This document shows positions 1 to 8,945 of a stretch of 64,000 nt of DNA, piece after piece. Under the pieces are notes generated by a model. That model did not search any database, was not told where the DNA came from, and was given only the letters and a program-made list of their open reading frames with translations. Each line of letters opens with the position of its first letter. Positions within the stretch are counted from its first letter, which is position 1. The translations under genes and the position numbers were made by a program. This stretch comes from JBPRGG01 sp051418075. Lineage in GTDB: Bacteria > Bacteroidota > Bacteroidia > Cytophagales > Cyclobacteriaceae. The stretch covers positions 1 through 64,000 of the forward strand of contig JBPRGG010000056.1 in NCBI GenBank assembly GCA_051418075.1, in the 5' to 3' direction.

Positions 1-1321
1 TGGCCGCACGCATGGGAGAATACCCTTCCGGCATCAGCCGGTAGATATTTTCCACCACCACAATACCATTGTCCACTAACATTCCCAGGGCCAGGATCAA
101 GGCGAAAAGCACCATCATATTGGCGGAGTAGCCAATGGCATTCAGCAACATGAAGGCCATAAACATAGACAATGGAATGGCAATACCCACAAACAAAGCA
201 TTTCTGAGCCCCATAAAAAACATCAATACCAAAGTCACCAGTAGCACCCCCATAATGATGCTGTTTTCCAGATTATCTACGATATTTTTGGTGTATTTGG
301 ATTGATCACCAGAAATAGTAATGCTGAGATCATCGGGAAAGCGGTTCTGTTTGGACAATGCAATAATATCCCGGATCTGCTGAGCTGTAGTTAGCAGATT
401 TTCTCCTTTTCGCTTAACCACATCCAGGGTCACTACCGGTAATAAACTTGACCGGGAATAACTGGATGGATCTTCATAGGTATCCCTCACACTTGCCACA
501 TCTTTCAGATATACGATCTTGCCATTTTCATCTGAAACAATTACATCTTCAATCTGGTCAGGGTTGGTAAATTCTCCATCTATTCTGAGTGACCTCCTAA
601 AATCATTATCCAGGATGTTTCCACCGGACATGGTAACATTTTCAGCTGATATGGCATTGGAGATGTCAGAAAAGCTGACCTGCATAGCTTCCATTCTATG
701 AATATCTGCTTCTATCAGGATCTCCCGGTCCAGAGCTCCCCTGATATCCGCCTTTGAAATGGAAGAAAGCTGTTCAATTTCATCTTCCAGGTATTCAGCA
801 AAATTCTTCAATTCGGAAATACTGTAATCACCGGATATATTGACAAACATGATCGGCAACTCGGTAAGATCCACGTCAGTAACATTAGGATCCTGATCCA
901 GATCGCTGGGTAACTCGCTTTTGGCTTTATCCACTGCATCTTTTACATCCTGCAATGCCTTGGCTATATCTTCCTCCGGATTAAACTCCACTATGATTAC
1001 AGAATAATCCTGCACGGAAGTGGAAGTGATATCTTTGATACCGGATATTGATTTGATCTCCTTTTCTATGGGACGGGTGATCAGATTTTCCATGTCTACC
1101 GGAGAGTTTCCGGGATAAATTGTATTCACCACAATGGTAGGAATTACAATATCAGGAAAACTTTCCTTGGGAATTCGGATATAAGCCGTAATTCCCATAA
1201 TGGCTATGATCAGGGTCAGGATGATCACACTGGTACCATTGTTCACCGACAATGAACTCAGTCCAAATTCCCTGACCGATTTTTTCTTTTGAGGTGTGGG
1301 GGTATTTTCTAAATTCTCCAT
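1..1321 (-). CDS. RND efflux pump, AcrB/HAE-like permease (3' end cut by window edge)
   Basis: This is the inner-membrane proton-driven pump of a tripartite efflux system. 440 codons are visible, beginning MENLENTPTPQKKKSVREFG, then a first membrane helix, the porter domain and the start of the second helix bundle. The reading frame runs off the left edge, so roughly the last 600 residues of a normal 1000-plus residue pump lie outside. The helix-4 signature reads GMLVDNGIVVVEN: the first of the two proton-relay aspartates is kept and the second is Asn, a common variant outside the AcrB clade. It is followed on the same strand by an adaptor and a TolC-like channel, and a TetR gene lies further upstream. 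The substrate cannot be told. Recognition as an RND pump is firm. Confidence 0.93.
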   Translation of the reverse strand, partial: MENLENTPTPQKKKSVREFGLSSLSVNNGTSVIILTLIIAIMGITAYIRIPKESFPDIVIPTIVVNTIYPGNSPVDMENLITRPIEKEIKSISGIKDITSTSVQDYSVIIVEFNPEEDIAKALQDVKDAVDKAKSELPSDLDQDPNVTDVDLTELPIMFVNISGDYSISELKNFAEYLEDEIEQLSSISKADIRGALDREILIEADIHRMEAMQVSFSDISNAISAENVTMSGGNILDNDFRRSLRIDGEFTNPDQIEDVIVSDENGKIVYLKDVASVRDTYEDPSSYSRSSLLPVVTLDVVKRKGENLLTTAQQIRDIIALSKQNRFPDDLSITISGDQSKYTKNIVDNLENSIIMGVLLVTLVLMFFMGLRNALFVGIAIPLSMFMAFMLLNAIGYSANMMVLFALILALGMLVDNGIVVVENIYRLMPEGYSPMRAA

Positions 1322-1335
1322 AATTGGAAATTAAT

Positions 1336-2487
1336 TTAAATGGTTGGTTCTACTTCCTGTACAATATGTCCTTCAGCTACTTCTCTGAAACCTTCATCTA
1401 CCAGCACCTCCTGACCGGAAAGCCCGGAAAGCACAACGGTTTGATCTTTATAGGTTACACCTCTTTCAATTTTGACTTTCCTGGCAGTAGGTATGCTGTC
1501 AGATTTATCCACTACATAAACGTAGTCGCCTCTGTTGTCAATTTGAATCAGGTTAGTAGGTACGATAACGGCTTGCTCCGCTTCAAAATCCTTCAATTTC
1601 ATGATTGCAATCATATTAGGTTTGATCATAAAATCTTTCTGATTGGGTAAAGCTACCTCCACAGAAAAGGTTCTGTTGTTTCTATCCAGCACCCGACCCA
1701 CTGAAGTAATCTCGGAGGTATAGGTGGCATCAATAGAAGGAAAGCTGATCACTACCATATCACCTTTATCAAACTGACCTATATAAGCTTCTGATACATC
1801 TGCTTCAATATACATATCTTCCAGGCTTACAATGCGCAGCAAAGGAAGCCCTGGTTGGGTCATTTCTCCTTCTTTAATAAACACTTTATCGATACTACCG
1901 GTAAAAGGAGCCCGGATGGTGGATTTGTCCAGCTGAGAGCGGGTAGTAGCCAATTTAGATTTAAGACTTTCTACTGCATTTTTTGATTCAAGATACTGAA
2001 TCTCGGTGCCAATCTTTTTCTCCCATAACCTGGCCCGCTTTTCATACACTGTTTCTGCCAGTTCCAAGGAAGTTTCCAATTCCTTAATGGTATTGCGAAG
2101 CACTTCATCATCCAGGCGAACCAGGACCTGTCCACGACGAACCTGATCTCCTTCTTCTACAGTGATCTGCTCTACACTACCTCCTGTCTCAGAAGACAGG
2201 GAAACATTTTTATTTGATTCCACTGAACCACTCACTTCTATAAAATGCTCGAATTCGCTGACTTTTACCGGAGTGGTAGTAATTAAAGTGGCTTCCCTGT
2301 TTGCTTTGGCGAATTGTGGATCCAGGGCTGCAATTTCCTGCTCCAGGTCTTTGATCTTATTATTCAGATCCAATACTTCATTTTTGTATTTTTTCAGCTG
2401 GGCCTTTTTTTGATCCAGTTCATTGGGACCGCAGGAAACGGTGCTGATCAGGACCCCTACTAAAAGATATCTTAAAAGTTGATTCAT
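1336..2487 (-). CDS. RND efflux periplasmic adaptor (HlyD/AcrA family) lipoprotein
   Basis: This membrane-fusion protein bridges the RND pump and the outer-membrane channel. The 383 residues start with a lipoprotein signal ending ISTVSC (Cys19). A short coiled coil follows (about 24-60), then the lipoyl-like half motifs (ETGGSVEQITVEEGDQVRRG, near 100-120), an alpha hairpin (about 125-185), the second lipoyl half (RAPFTGSIDKVFIKEGEM) and the beta-barrel and membrane-proximal domains. It sits 14 nt upstream of the pump gene and 33 nt downstream of the TolC-like gene, so one operon is likely. The length is normal for the family. Confidence 0.93.
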   Translation of the reverse strand: MNQLLRYLLVGVLISTVSCGPNELDQKKAQLKKYKNEVLDLNNKIKDLEQEIAALDPQFAKANREATLITTTPVKVSEFEHFIEVSGSVESNKNVSLSSETGGSVEQITVEEGDQVRRGQVLVRLDDEVLRNTIKELETSLELAETVYEKRARLWEKKIGTEIQYLESKNAVESLKSKLATTRSQLDKSTIRAPFTGSIDKVFIKEGEMTQPGLPLLRIVSLEDMYIEADVSEAYIGQFDKGDMVVISFPSIDATYTSEITSVGRVLDRNNRTFSVEVALPNQKDFMIKPNMIAIMKLKDFEAEQAVIVPTNLIQIDNRGDYVYVVDKSDSIPTARKVKIERGVTYKDQTVVLSGLSGQEVLVDEGFREVAEGHIVQEVEPTI

Positions 2488-2520
2488 GATTCTAATTATT
2501 TTTATTTTTTATATGCAATA

Positions 2521-3939
2521 TTATTTTGACAAAATACCTAGCGCTTTTTCCAGGTCTACTTTGGAAACCAGCACATCATAAAACGCTGAATAATAATTTG
2601 TTTCAGCTTCTTTGATATCTGTGTCAGCTTCCACCACTTCAAAATTCGATCCCAGGCCGGCCTGATTTTTTTCTTTGGTTACATCATAGATCCTCTGAGC
2701 CAGCGCCATATTTTCCTCCGTGGTTTCCAGCCTGTTCAAAGCATTATTATAGGCCGTTTTAGCCTGCTCTATTTCCAATAAAATTGTATTTTGCATGGCA
2801 TTCAGGTCATTTTCTGATTTTTCCACTGCAAGTTTTGCCTGTTGTATACGATTATACCGCTGCATACCAGAAAAAATGGGGATGGATAAAGACACCCCAA
2901 AATTGCCGTAGTTGAACCAATTATTGGTATTCATCAGGTCATCAAAGGTGTCGGTACCAGAGTTATATCCAAATCCTACAAATCCATTTAGTTTGGGCAG
3001 GTTGGCTACGCGGTAATTTTTCAGGTCCAGCAAACTTAGATCACGACTAGTCTGTAGCACAGAATAATCCTTCCTTTGAGCAAAGCGCATGGAATCTTCC
3101 AGGGTTTGCACATTATAAGGTTCAAAATCATAATCATCCAGACTTCCTTCCAGCAACAGTGTCTGATTCACTCCCATACCCATCTGGTATTTCAACAGAG
3201 CATAATTCAATGCCAAAATTCGCTGGGTATTTTCTCTCTCGGTCAAAATATTATTATAATTCAACCTGATCCTGTCTACATCCAGTTGCTCGGCAAACCC
3301 ATTTTCCAACATAATATTGGTTTCATACAACAACGTATCCAGCCTCTTAAAATTAGCATCGATCAGATCCAGTCTTTCTTTGGCAATTAAAACGCCATAA
3401 TAAGCTTTGGTTACAGCTGCCACTACTTCTACTTCAGATGCTTCAAGCGAGCGCCGGGATAGCTCCTGGTAGGTATTGGCTGCCTGTAATCCAACCAGGT
3501 AAGAGCCATCAAATAAGAGCTGGGACAAACTAATGCCAGCAGTTCCTGTATTTTGCACACCAAACCTTACTGGTACTGGCGGCGCATTATCGGGAATAGA
3601 TGAAGGATCATCGGCAAAGAATACGGCCGGTAAAAACACAGTTTGAACAGCAAAATTATTCATGTAGCTTACTTCCCCATCTATTTGGGGTAAACCCCTT
3701 CCAACCGTTTCTTTTACTTGCTTATTGGCTATTTTGACATCAATTCTGCTATTTTCCAAATTCCAGGAATTTTCCAGGGCAAAATCAATGCAACCTTCAA
3801 GATCCAGACTGAATACCTCCTCATTGGATTGAGAAAGGCCAGGTTGAATCAGGAAAACTGCCATTAGTATCATAGGCAAAACTTTCCTTGATAAATATTT
3901 TATCCGGTAAAAGATGCTTTTTATTATTTTATGTATCAT
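2521..3939 (-). CDS. TolC-family outer-membrane efflux channel
   Basis: This is the outer-membrane factor of the efflux operon. The 472 residues carry a basic N-terminus and a hydrophobic signal ending near GLSQ (about residue 36). Two OEP repeats follow, rich in long coiled-coil helices; the repeat hallmarks include the internal GVSLSIPIFSGM segment and the C-terminal AYNNAL...AGLGSNFEVVEADTDIKEAE region. It is the first gene of the operon tolC-like, adaptor, pump, all on the minus strand. A start further in (MILMAVFLIQ) would give a more compact signal peptide and cannot be excluded. Confidence 0.9.
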   Translation of the reverse strand: MIHKIIKSIFYRIKYLSRKVLPMILMAVFLIQPGLSQSNEEVFSLDLEGCIDFALENSWNLENSRIDVKIANKQVKETVGRGLPQIDGEVSYMNNFAVQTVFLPAVFFADDPSSIPDNAPPVPVRFGVQNTGTAGISLSQLLFDGSYLVGLQAANTYQELSRRSLEASEVEVVAAVTKAYYGVLIAKERLDLIDANFKRLDTLLYETNIMLENGFAEQLDVDRIRLNYNNILTERENTQRILALNYALLKYQMGMGVNQTLLLEGSLDDYDFEPYNVQTLEDSMRFAQRKDYSVLQTSRDLSLLDLKNYRVANLPKLNGFVGFGYNSGTDTFDDLMNTNNWFNYGNFGVSLSIPIFSGMQRYNRIQQAKLAVEKSENDLNAMQNTILLEIEQAKTAYNNALNRLETTEENMALAQRIYDVTKEKNQAGLGSNFEVVEADTDIKEAETNYYSAFYDVLVSKVDLEKALGILSK

Positions 3940-3961
3940 AAGTATTTAATTATTTCTTTTT

Positions 3962-3969
3962 CAAAATTA
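3962..3969 (-). promoter_or_regulatory. Candidate -7 element of the efflux operon promoter
   Basis: On the minus strand this reads TAATTTTG, a match to the Bacteroidota primary-sigma -7 consensus TAnnTTTG, 23 nt before the TolC-like start codon. No good TTTG -33 element stands at the usual 19-20 nt distance. The assignment therefore rests on the -7 element and position only. Confidence 0.35.
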
Positions 3970-4005
3970 CTTTACAGTTACAGGCAGAAAAACTACAAAT
4001 CGGCC

Positions 4006-4036
4006 AAAGCTGAAATATTACCGGTAAATTAGCTTT
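4006..4036. promoter_or_regulatory. Palindromic operator candidate upstream of the efflux operon
   Basis: A perfect 10-bp palindrome TTACCGGTAA (4018-4027) is nested inside a wider inverted repeat AAAGCT (4006-4011) / AGCTTT (4031-4036). It lies between the end of the TetR gene and the candidate efflux promoter, where a repressor site would be expected. That the neighbouring TetR protein binds it is inference. Confidence 0.35.
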
Positions 4037-4069
4037 TCTATCGGTTCTGAAATTTTGTTTTTCCTTGGA

Positions 4070-4708
4070 TTATAAACTATTATTTTCTCCTACACTGGCT
4101 GAATAGGCTGACAGCAGCCTTTTCCCTTTTTCCGTGAGCAAACCATGAATAAAATGTTCACCCAGTTGCTGATGAACCTGAGCAAAATCAAACTTATCCC
4201 TGGGAAAAACCTCATCATTAAAGGCCAACTGAATTAATTCCAACCGCATGGTAGCTAAAATATCAACATTGATATCGGGCCTGAATACGCCTTCACTGAT
4301 TCCCCTGTTGAGAGAGGATATAATAGATTTATAAAAAACCCGGTTTTTATAATCAAGGTAAATTTGCCAGGCTTTTTTATAATATTTTTTCAAATCATAA
4401 AAGACCGAGGGATTGATCCTTTGGTGGTTTTTTTTCATACACTGAGCCATCTGAAATAATTCTTCTATGATATTACCTGATTGCTGATGTATTTCTTCAA
4501 TCTCTCTTTTCTCTTTTTCCATGTGAACTTTAGCCACGGTATTCACTATTTCATTCTTATCTTTGAAATATTGATATATAGTTTTTTTGGATATAGCCAG
4601 TGACTGGGCTATATCATCCATGGTAACACTTTTGATCCCATACCGTAAAAATAAATTTTCGGCATCCTCTAATATTTTTCTCTTTACTTCTTCCACTATC
4701 TTCGACAA
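4070..4708 (-). CDS. TetR/AcrR-family transcriptional regulator
   Basis: Predicted repressor of the adjacent efflux operon. The 212 residues begin with the TetR helix-turn-helix (about 10-60): ILEDAENLFLRYGIKSVTMD, then DIAQSLAISKKTIYQYFKDK, which fits the family closely. The helical ligand-binding domain behind it (about 70-205) is not diagnostic. It is transcribed in the same direction as the efflux genes with a 130-nt gap that holds a promoter and palindrome, and it is divergent from the hydrolase gene. Regulation of the pump is inferred from position. Confidence 0.9.
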   Translation of the reverse strand: MSKIVEEVKRKILEDAENLFLRYGIKSVTMDDIAQSLAISKKTIYQYFKDKNEIVNTVAKVHMEKEKREIEEIHQQSGNIIEELFQMAQCMKKNHQRINPSVFYDLKKYYKKAWQIYLDYKNRVFYKSIISSLNRGISEGVFRPDINVDILATMRLELIQLAFNDEVFPRDKFDFAQVHQQLGEHFIHGLLTEKGKRLLSAYSASVGENNSL

Positions 4709-4727
4709 ATTGGTTGCAAAACTAAGG

Positions 4728-4751
4728 AAACTTTTAAATTCTTTAAAGTTT
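4728..4751. promoter_or_regulatory. Inverted repeat in the tetR promoter (autoregulation candidate)
   Basis: AAACTTT (4728-4734) and AAAGTTT (4745-4751) form an inverted repeat with a 10-nt spacer. It lies immediately upstream of a minus-strand TAGTTTTG -7-like element (4717-4724), which itself ends 9 nt before the tetR start codon. The region is AT-rich, so chance is possible. Confidence 0.25.
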
Positions 4752-4849
4752 TTGACATTACCCTTCTATTACGGTTTGTATTTTTAATTGTTATAGAGGA
4801 TCTGTAAAAATTTGGGAATAATATTTCTTTTTGTATAATTGAGTTATAA

Positions 4850-5692
4850 ATGGAAAAAACATCTGATAAGCGGTTAGCTGATATTGATTCTGAAAAGTTT
4901 AATGACTCCAATCATACCTTTGGGTTTATCAGGTCAGGTGTAGGTGAAAAAGTCATGTTCACTTTTCACGGTTTTGGTCAATCAGGTCGCGAATTTCAGG
5001 AATTTGACCGGATCTTTGGGGCTGAATTCACCCTGTATCATTTTCATTTGCCATTTCACGGGCAGCTTACTCATTTAGGCCAGCCAATTCTAACAAAAGA
5101 TGCACTTTATTGGTTTTTTTCAAAATTCTGCCAGAAGAAAAAGATTGGAAAGTTTTCTTTGGCTGCCTTCAGCCTGGGAAGTAAGTTGGCTCTTAGCTTG
5201 CTCGAATCATTTCCCCAACAAGTAGATCTGGTAATCCTGATGGCGCCTGACGGTATTAAAAACAACTTCTGGTATGACATGGCCGTATATCCTGGTCTGT
5301 TTCGCCGATTATTTCGCAGTTGGATTACTAACCCTTCCCTGTTCTTTTTCCTGTTGAAGCTGATAAAGAAATATAAACTGGCTGATAAAAGCACTATTAA
5401 GTTTGCTGAAACACAGATGCACAGCCGCTACCGACGCTGGAGGGTATATAATACCTGGAATGCCCTAAGAGCCCTTCGATTCAAACCATCCCGTCTGGTC
5501 AATCTGATCAATCAACAACAAATACCAGTTAATATTTATTTCGGCAAATATGACCACATTATTACGGCATCTCATCTGCAATTTTTCTTGGTTCAGCTGC
5601 AAAGATGTCATATGAAAGTGCTGAATGCTTCACACCGGGATCTTATTGGTGTTACGGCAGATGAACTTAAGCGAAAGCAATACCTTCGATAG
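4850..5692 (+). CDS. Alpha/beta-fold hydrolase
   Basis: 280 residues with the layout of a small alpha/beta hydrolase: an oxyanion-hole strand (FTFHGFGQSGREF, about 37-49), a nucleophile elbow AAFSLGSK with Ser108, a late acid strand (NIYFGKYDHIITA) and a C-terminal HRDLIG carrying the likely catalytic His. No signal peptide is seen, so it is probably cytoplasmic. It stands alone, divergent from tetR. The substrate is unknown; an esterase or thioesterase role would be a guess. Confidence 0.75.
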   Translation: MEKTSDKRLADIDSEKFNDSNHTFGFIRSGVGEKVMFTFHGFGQSGREFQEFDRIFGAEFTLYHFHLPFHGQLTHLGQPILTKDALYWFFSKFCQKKKIGKFSLAAFSLGSKLALSLLESFPQQVDLVILMAPDGIKNNFWYDMAVYPGLFRRLFRSWITNPSLFFFLLKLIKKYKLADKSTIKFAETQMHSRYRRWRVYNTWNALRALRFKPSRLVNLINQQQIPVNIYFGKYDHIITASHLQFFLVQLQRCHMKVLNASHRDLIGVTADELKRKQYLR

Positions 5693-5777
5693 CATCCTCC
5701 TGGTTAAGCCTGACAGCTATCTGTTAACTTTCAGTAATTTTTTTAAGGTAAGATTTAGAAATTATAAAAATAAATTC

Positions 5778-5785
5778 TACTTTTG
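5778..5785 (+). promoter_or_regulatory. Candidate -7 promoter element for tRNA-Gln
   Basis: TACTTTTG matches TAnnTTTG exactly and ends 26 nt before the first base of the tRNA, as expected for a short 5' leader. The -33 position holds only TTTA (5754-5757). Transcription may continue into prs, which starts 125 nt beyond the tRNA. Confidence 0.5.
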
Positions 5786-5811
5786 TACTCCCAAAAACAA
5801 GGGTGGAAAAT

Positions 5812-5887
5812 TGTCCGATGGTGTAACTGGCAACACGTCTGATTTTGGTTCAGAAGAGTCCAGGTTCGAGCCCTGGTCGGACAACCA
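5812..5887 (+). tRNA. tRNA-Gln (anticodon TTG), CCA encoded
   Basis: The full cloverleaf can be folded by eye. The acceptor stem is TGTCCGA (5812-5818) with TCGGACA (5877-5883). The D arm is GTG/CAC. The anticodon stem TCTGA/TCAGA holds loop TTTTGGT with anticodon TTG at 5845-5847, and the variable loop is 5 nt. The T arm is CCAGG-TTCGAGC-CCTGG. The discriminator base is A5884 and the CCA tail is encoded at 5885-5887. The anticodon reads CAA/CAG, hence glutamine. Confidence 0.95.
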
Positions 5888-6012
5888 AAACTATTCATCA
5901 TAAAAATAGAATGGTTTAAACACGTAAACTTAATCCCGGTCAAAAAAATAAGGTCGGGATTAATTTGTTTAAAAGCAGAAATAAATTTAGTTCGGATAAT
6001 TATTATCCTGAT

Positions 6013-6957
6013 ATGGCCGATGTAAAGATCTTTTCCGGTTCTAGTTCACGTTATCTGGCAAGAAAAATTGCTCAAAATTATGGCAAGCCGTTGGGTGCGC
6101 TGGAAATGCAAAAATTCAGTGATGGAGAGATGGCTCCATACTTCACTGAATCGGTGCGGGGCAGTCATGTATTTTTGATCCAGTCCACATTTGCCCCTTC
6201 AGATAACCTGATGGAATTGTTACTGATGATTGATGCATCCAAAAGGGCCAGTGCTAAATATATTACGGTGGTCATTCCCTATTTTGGTTATGCCCGTCAG
6301 GACCGAAAAGACCGACCCAGGGTAGCCATAGCAGCCAAACTGGTGGCAAACATACTCACTGCTGCCGGAGCCGAAAGGCTAATGACCTGTGATCTACATG
6401 CTGGTCAGATCCAGGGGTTCTTTGACCTCCCGGTGGATCACCTGGACGGCTCCTACATCTTTGTACCTTATCTCAAAACCCTGCAGTTGGACAACCTGGT
6501 TTTTGCCTCGCCTGATGTGGGAGGAACCAAAAGAACCAGGAGTTTTGCCCAATACCTCGGGGTAGATATGGTAGTGTGTGACAAACACCGCACCAAAGCC
6601 AATCATGTGGCTTCCATGCAATTAATCGGTGATGTAGAGGGAGCCGATGTGGTGCTGGTAGATGACCTGATTGATACCGGAGGCACTTTGGCTGCTGCCG
6701 GCCGTCTGATCAAGGAAAAGGGGGCAAAATCCGTAAGGGCTATTTGTACCCATCCTATCCTTTCCGGGCAGGCTTATGAAACTATTGAGAATTCTGAGCT
6801 GGAAGAGTTGGTAGTGACTGATACCATTCCTTTGAAAAAGGAAAGTCCTAAAATTAAAGTATTGAGTGTAGCCAGCATGTTTGCCAAAGGTATACGTAAG
6901 GTACATGACAATGAATCCATCAGTTCGTTGTTTATTAATGGTAATGCAAATTTTTAA
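6013..6957 (+). CDS. prs: Ribose-phosphate pyrophosphokinase (PRPP synthetase)
   Basis: Makes PRPP from ribose-5-phosphate and ATP for nucleotide, His and Trp synthesis. The 314 residues from MADVKIFSGSSS match the usual family length. Visible motifs are the ATP-side sequence YFGYARQDRKDRPR, the metal/PRPP-loop segment DLHAGQIQGFF, and the PRPP-binding signature VLVDDLIDTGGTLAAAG. The frame is open for 16 more codons upstream (to 5965), but that extension is unconserved and would start soon after the tRNA, so the internal ATG was chosen. It is followed after 19 nt by rplY and then pth, a common arrangement. Confidence 0.96.
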   Translation: MADVKIFSGSSSRYLARKIAQNYGKPLGALEMQKFSDGEMAPYFTESVRGSHVFLIQSTFAPSDNLMELLLMIDASKRASAKYITVVIPYFGYARQDRKDRPRVAIAAKLVANILTAAGAERLMTCDLHAGQIQGFFDLPVDHLDGSYIFVPYLKTLQLDNLVFASPDVGGTKRTRSFAQYLGVDMVVCDKHRTKANHVASMQLIGDVEGADVVLVDDLIDTGGTLAAAGRLIKEKGAKSVRAICTHPILSGQAYETIENSELEELVVTDTIPLKKESPKIKVLSVASMFAKGIRKVHDNESISSLFINGNANF

Positions 6958-6976
6958 CATTTAACTAATAAATTTT

Positions 6977-7573
6977 ATGAAAACTATTGAGATTATAGGG
7001 TATAAAAGAGCAAATCTCGGAAAACAACATTCCAAGCAATTAAGATCTGAAGGTAACGTTCCCTGTGTGGTTTATGGTGACAATGATCAGATTCATTTTT
7101 ACTCTCCCATGATACTTTTTAAAGACCTTGTATATACACAGGACTTACATTTTGTGGATTTGAATATTGAAGGTGATCATTATAAATGTATTTTGCAGGA
7201 GGTGCAGTTTCATCCTGTCAGTGAAGTCATTTTACACGCTGATTTCCTGGTTTTAAAAGACGATAAACCAGTAAAAGCAGAGGTACCTGTGAAATTTGAA
7301 GGTACTGCTCCAGGTGTGGTGAAAGGCGGAAAACTGGTTTCCAAATTAAGGACTATTCGGGTAAAGGCCCTTCCCAATGATATCCCGGAATTTATCACTA
7401 TAGATATCAGCAAGCTGGATTTAGGAAAATCTGTGAAAGTACGTGAAGTGAAAAAAGAGAATTTTGAGATTCTGAACAGTCCTCAGGTATCCATAGCCAC
7501 TATTGAAACACCAAGAACCTTGCGTGGAGGTGGAGGTGCAGCGGAAGAAACTGAAGCCGAAGCTGAGGTTTGA
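6977..7573 (+). CDS. rplY: 50S ribosomal protein L25 / Ctc (long TL5 form)
   Basis: 5S rRNA-binding ribosomal protein. The 198 residues comprise the L25 N-domain (about 1-92, starting MKTIEIIGYKRANLGKQHSK with the VVYGDN strand) and the TL5/CTC C-terminal beta domain (about 100-180, including VKFEGTAPGVVKGGKL and PEFITIDISKLDLGKSVKV). A low-complexity Gly/Glu tail ends the protein. It is downstream of prs in the same operon and is followed by a strong terminator. Confidence 0.95.
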   Translation: MKTIEIIGYKRANLGKQHSKQLRSEGNVPCVVYGDNDQIHFYSPMILFKDLVYTQDLHFVDLNIEGDHYKCILQEVQFHPVSEVILHADFLVLKDDKPVKAEVPVKFEGTAPGVVKGGKLVSKLRTIRVKALPNDIPEFITIDISKLDLGKSVKVREVKKENFEILNSPQVSIATIETPRTLRGGGGAAEETEAEAEV

Positions 7574-7599
7574 TAATCACTTTTATAAAATCTATTCAG

Positions 7600-7632
7600 G
7601 ATCCCATCAGTTACTAGATGGGATCTTTTTTT
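7600..7632 (+). terminator. Rho-independent terminator after rplY
   Basis: A perfect 9-bp stem, GATCCCATC (7600-7608) and GATGGGATC (7617-7625), with an 8-nt loop is followed by seven T residues. It lies 27 nt after the rplY stop and 18 nt before the pth start, so pth is probably expressed partly by read-through or from its own promoter. Confidence 0.85.
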
Positions 7633-7650
7633 GTTTTATATCGAACTGGC

Positions 7651-8211
7651 ATGAAGTATTTAATTGCAGGATTAGGCAACATCGGAGCAGAATATGAGCT
7701 TACCCGCCACAATATAGGCTTTTTAGTGCTGGATCAGTTGGCGGACCAGCAAAAAGTAAATTTTAATTCAGACCGTTTGGCTCAAAAAGCTGATTTCAAA
7801 TTTAAAGGCCGTCAATTTCATTTAATCAAGCCTTCCACCTACATGAATTTAAGCGGGAAAGCAGTAAAATACTGGTTGAATGAACTGAAAATACCGGTAG
7901 AGAACTGCCTGATCATTACTGATGACATTGCCCTTCCCTTCGGGAAATTAAGACTTCGGCTGAAAGGTTCCAATGCTGGTCATAATGGTTTAGGTAATAT
8001 TCAGGAAATACTTGGCAGTAATCAATATCCCCGACTCAGGTTTGGCATCGGAGACAATTTTCCCAAAGGCAGACAAGTAGATTACGTATTGAGCCGGTTC
8101 AGTCAGCAGGAATTTGAAGATCTTGGCTCTTTCATTCATAAGGCTAATGAAATGATCCTGTCTTTTGGAACCATAGGCCCGGAGAGAACCATGAGCCAAT
8201 TCAATGATTAG
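7651..8211 (+). CDS. pth: Peptidyl-tRNA hydrolase
   Basis: Cleaves peptidyl-tRNA released during abortive translation. The 186 residues carry the Pth signatures: GLGNIGAEYELTRHNIGF with the catalytic His, KPSTYMNLSGKAV, DDIALPFGKLRLR and GSNAGHNGLGNI. The start at 7651 (MKYLIAGLGN) is the family start. An in-frame ATG at 7618 lies inside the stem of the preceding terminator and is unlikely to be used. Confidence 0.96.
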   Translation: MKYLIAGLGNIGAEYELTRHNIGFLVLDQLADQQKVNFNSDRLAQKADFKFKGRQFHLIKPSTYMNLSGKAVKYWLNELKIPVENCLIITDDIALPFGKLRLRLKGSNAGHNGLGNIQEILGSNQYPRLRFGIGDNFPKGRQVDYVLSRFSQQEFEDLGSFIHKANEMILSFGTIGPERTMSQFND

Positions 8212-8216
8212 GCAAT

Positions 8217-8258
8217 AAAAGAAGGATAGAAAGAATTATAAAATTCTTTCTATCCTTC
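8217..8258. terminator. Bidirectional terminator between pth and the YceI-like gene
   Basis: A perfect 17-bp inverted repeat, GAAGGATAGAAAGAATT (8221-8237) and its complement (8242-8258), with a 4-nt loop sits between the convergent genes. An A run (8217-8220) on its left serves as the T tract for minus-strand transcripts. Confidence 0.75.
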
Positions 8259-8282
8259 CAGATCAATAAGCTTTTCTCAAAT

Positions 8283-8945
8283 TTAAATGGCTTGGTCTTC
8301 AGCCAGTTTCAATTCAATATCAAGCTCTATTTCATCCGCAAGCACCATATCCTGGGCACCTGTTTGAAAAGATACATCATACTTCTGCCGATCAAAGGTG
8401 AGGGTACCGGAAGCTGTACCAGTAGAAGGATCGAAGTTTACATTTTCAATGGTTTCTTCATGGGTATTTCCTCTGATGGTTAACTCTCCCATAACCTGGG
8501 AATTGTCTTGACTGGAGCCTGTGATCTTGAAAGAAGCATTAGGATATTCTGAAACCAGGAAAAAATCGTCTGATTGTAAATGACCTACCAGTTTTTCCTT
8601 GGTTTTATCTTCTTCCGGGTTGTAGTTTTCATCAGTGGGTGTAATAGAATTAAGATCAACTACAAATGACCCGCCTACAATATCATTTCCCCGGGTTTCA
8701 AGAGTACCTTCGGTCAATTCCACTGTACCATTGTGAGAATATACCCCCAGCATAGTTCCTTCCCATTCCACCACACTGGCGTTTAGGTCTACCTGATGGG
8801 TTTCCAGTTCCTGATCGGCTTCAGTGGTCTGAGTCATCATGGGGTCTGAGCTTTCATCAGCATTTTCTGTTTGATTACCTCCTCCAGAGCAGGAAAACAA
8901 GGCTATGGCAAAAAAAGCCGCAAAAAATAAATTCAGGTTTTTCAT
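8283..8945 (-). CDS. YceI-like domain lipoprotein
   Basis: 220 residues with a lipoprotein signal (lipobox FSC, Cys19) and an acidic linker, then a YceI-like lipocalin-type domain (about 52-216). Family features are VVEWEGTMLGVYSHNGTVEL, the GSFVVDLNSI strand, the SDDFFLVSEYPNASFKITG block and the closing GELTIRGNTHE...ASGTLTFDRQKYDV strands. YceI proteins bind isoprenoid or fatty-acid-type ligands in the periplasm; the role here is not known. Membrane anchoring is inferred from the lipobox. Confidence 0.88.
   Translation of the reverse strand: MKNLNLFFAAFFAIALFSCSGGGNQTENADESSDPMMTQTTEADQELETHQVDLNASVVEWEGTMLGVYSHNGTVELTEGTLETRGNDIVGGSFVVDLNSITPTDENYNPEEDKTKEKLVGHLQSDDFFLVSEYPNASFKITGSSQDNSQVMGELTIRGNTHEETIENVNFDPSTGTASGTLTFDRQKYDVSFQTGAQDMVLADEIELDIELKLAEDQAI

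Noticed and set aside
5755..5943. Frames on both strands across the tRNA
   Set aside because: They are produced by the tRNA-Gln sequence, which folds perfectly.
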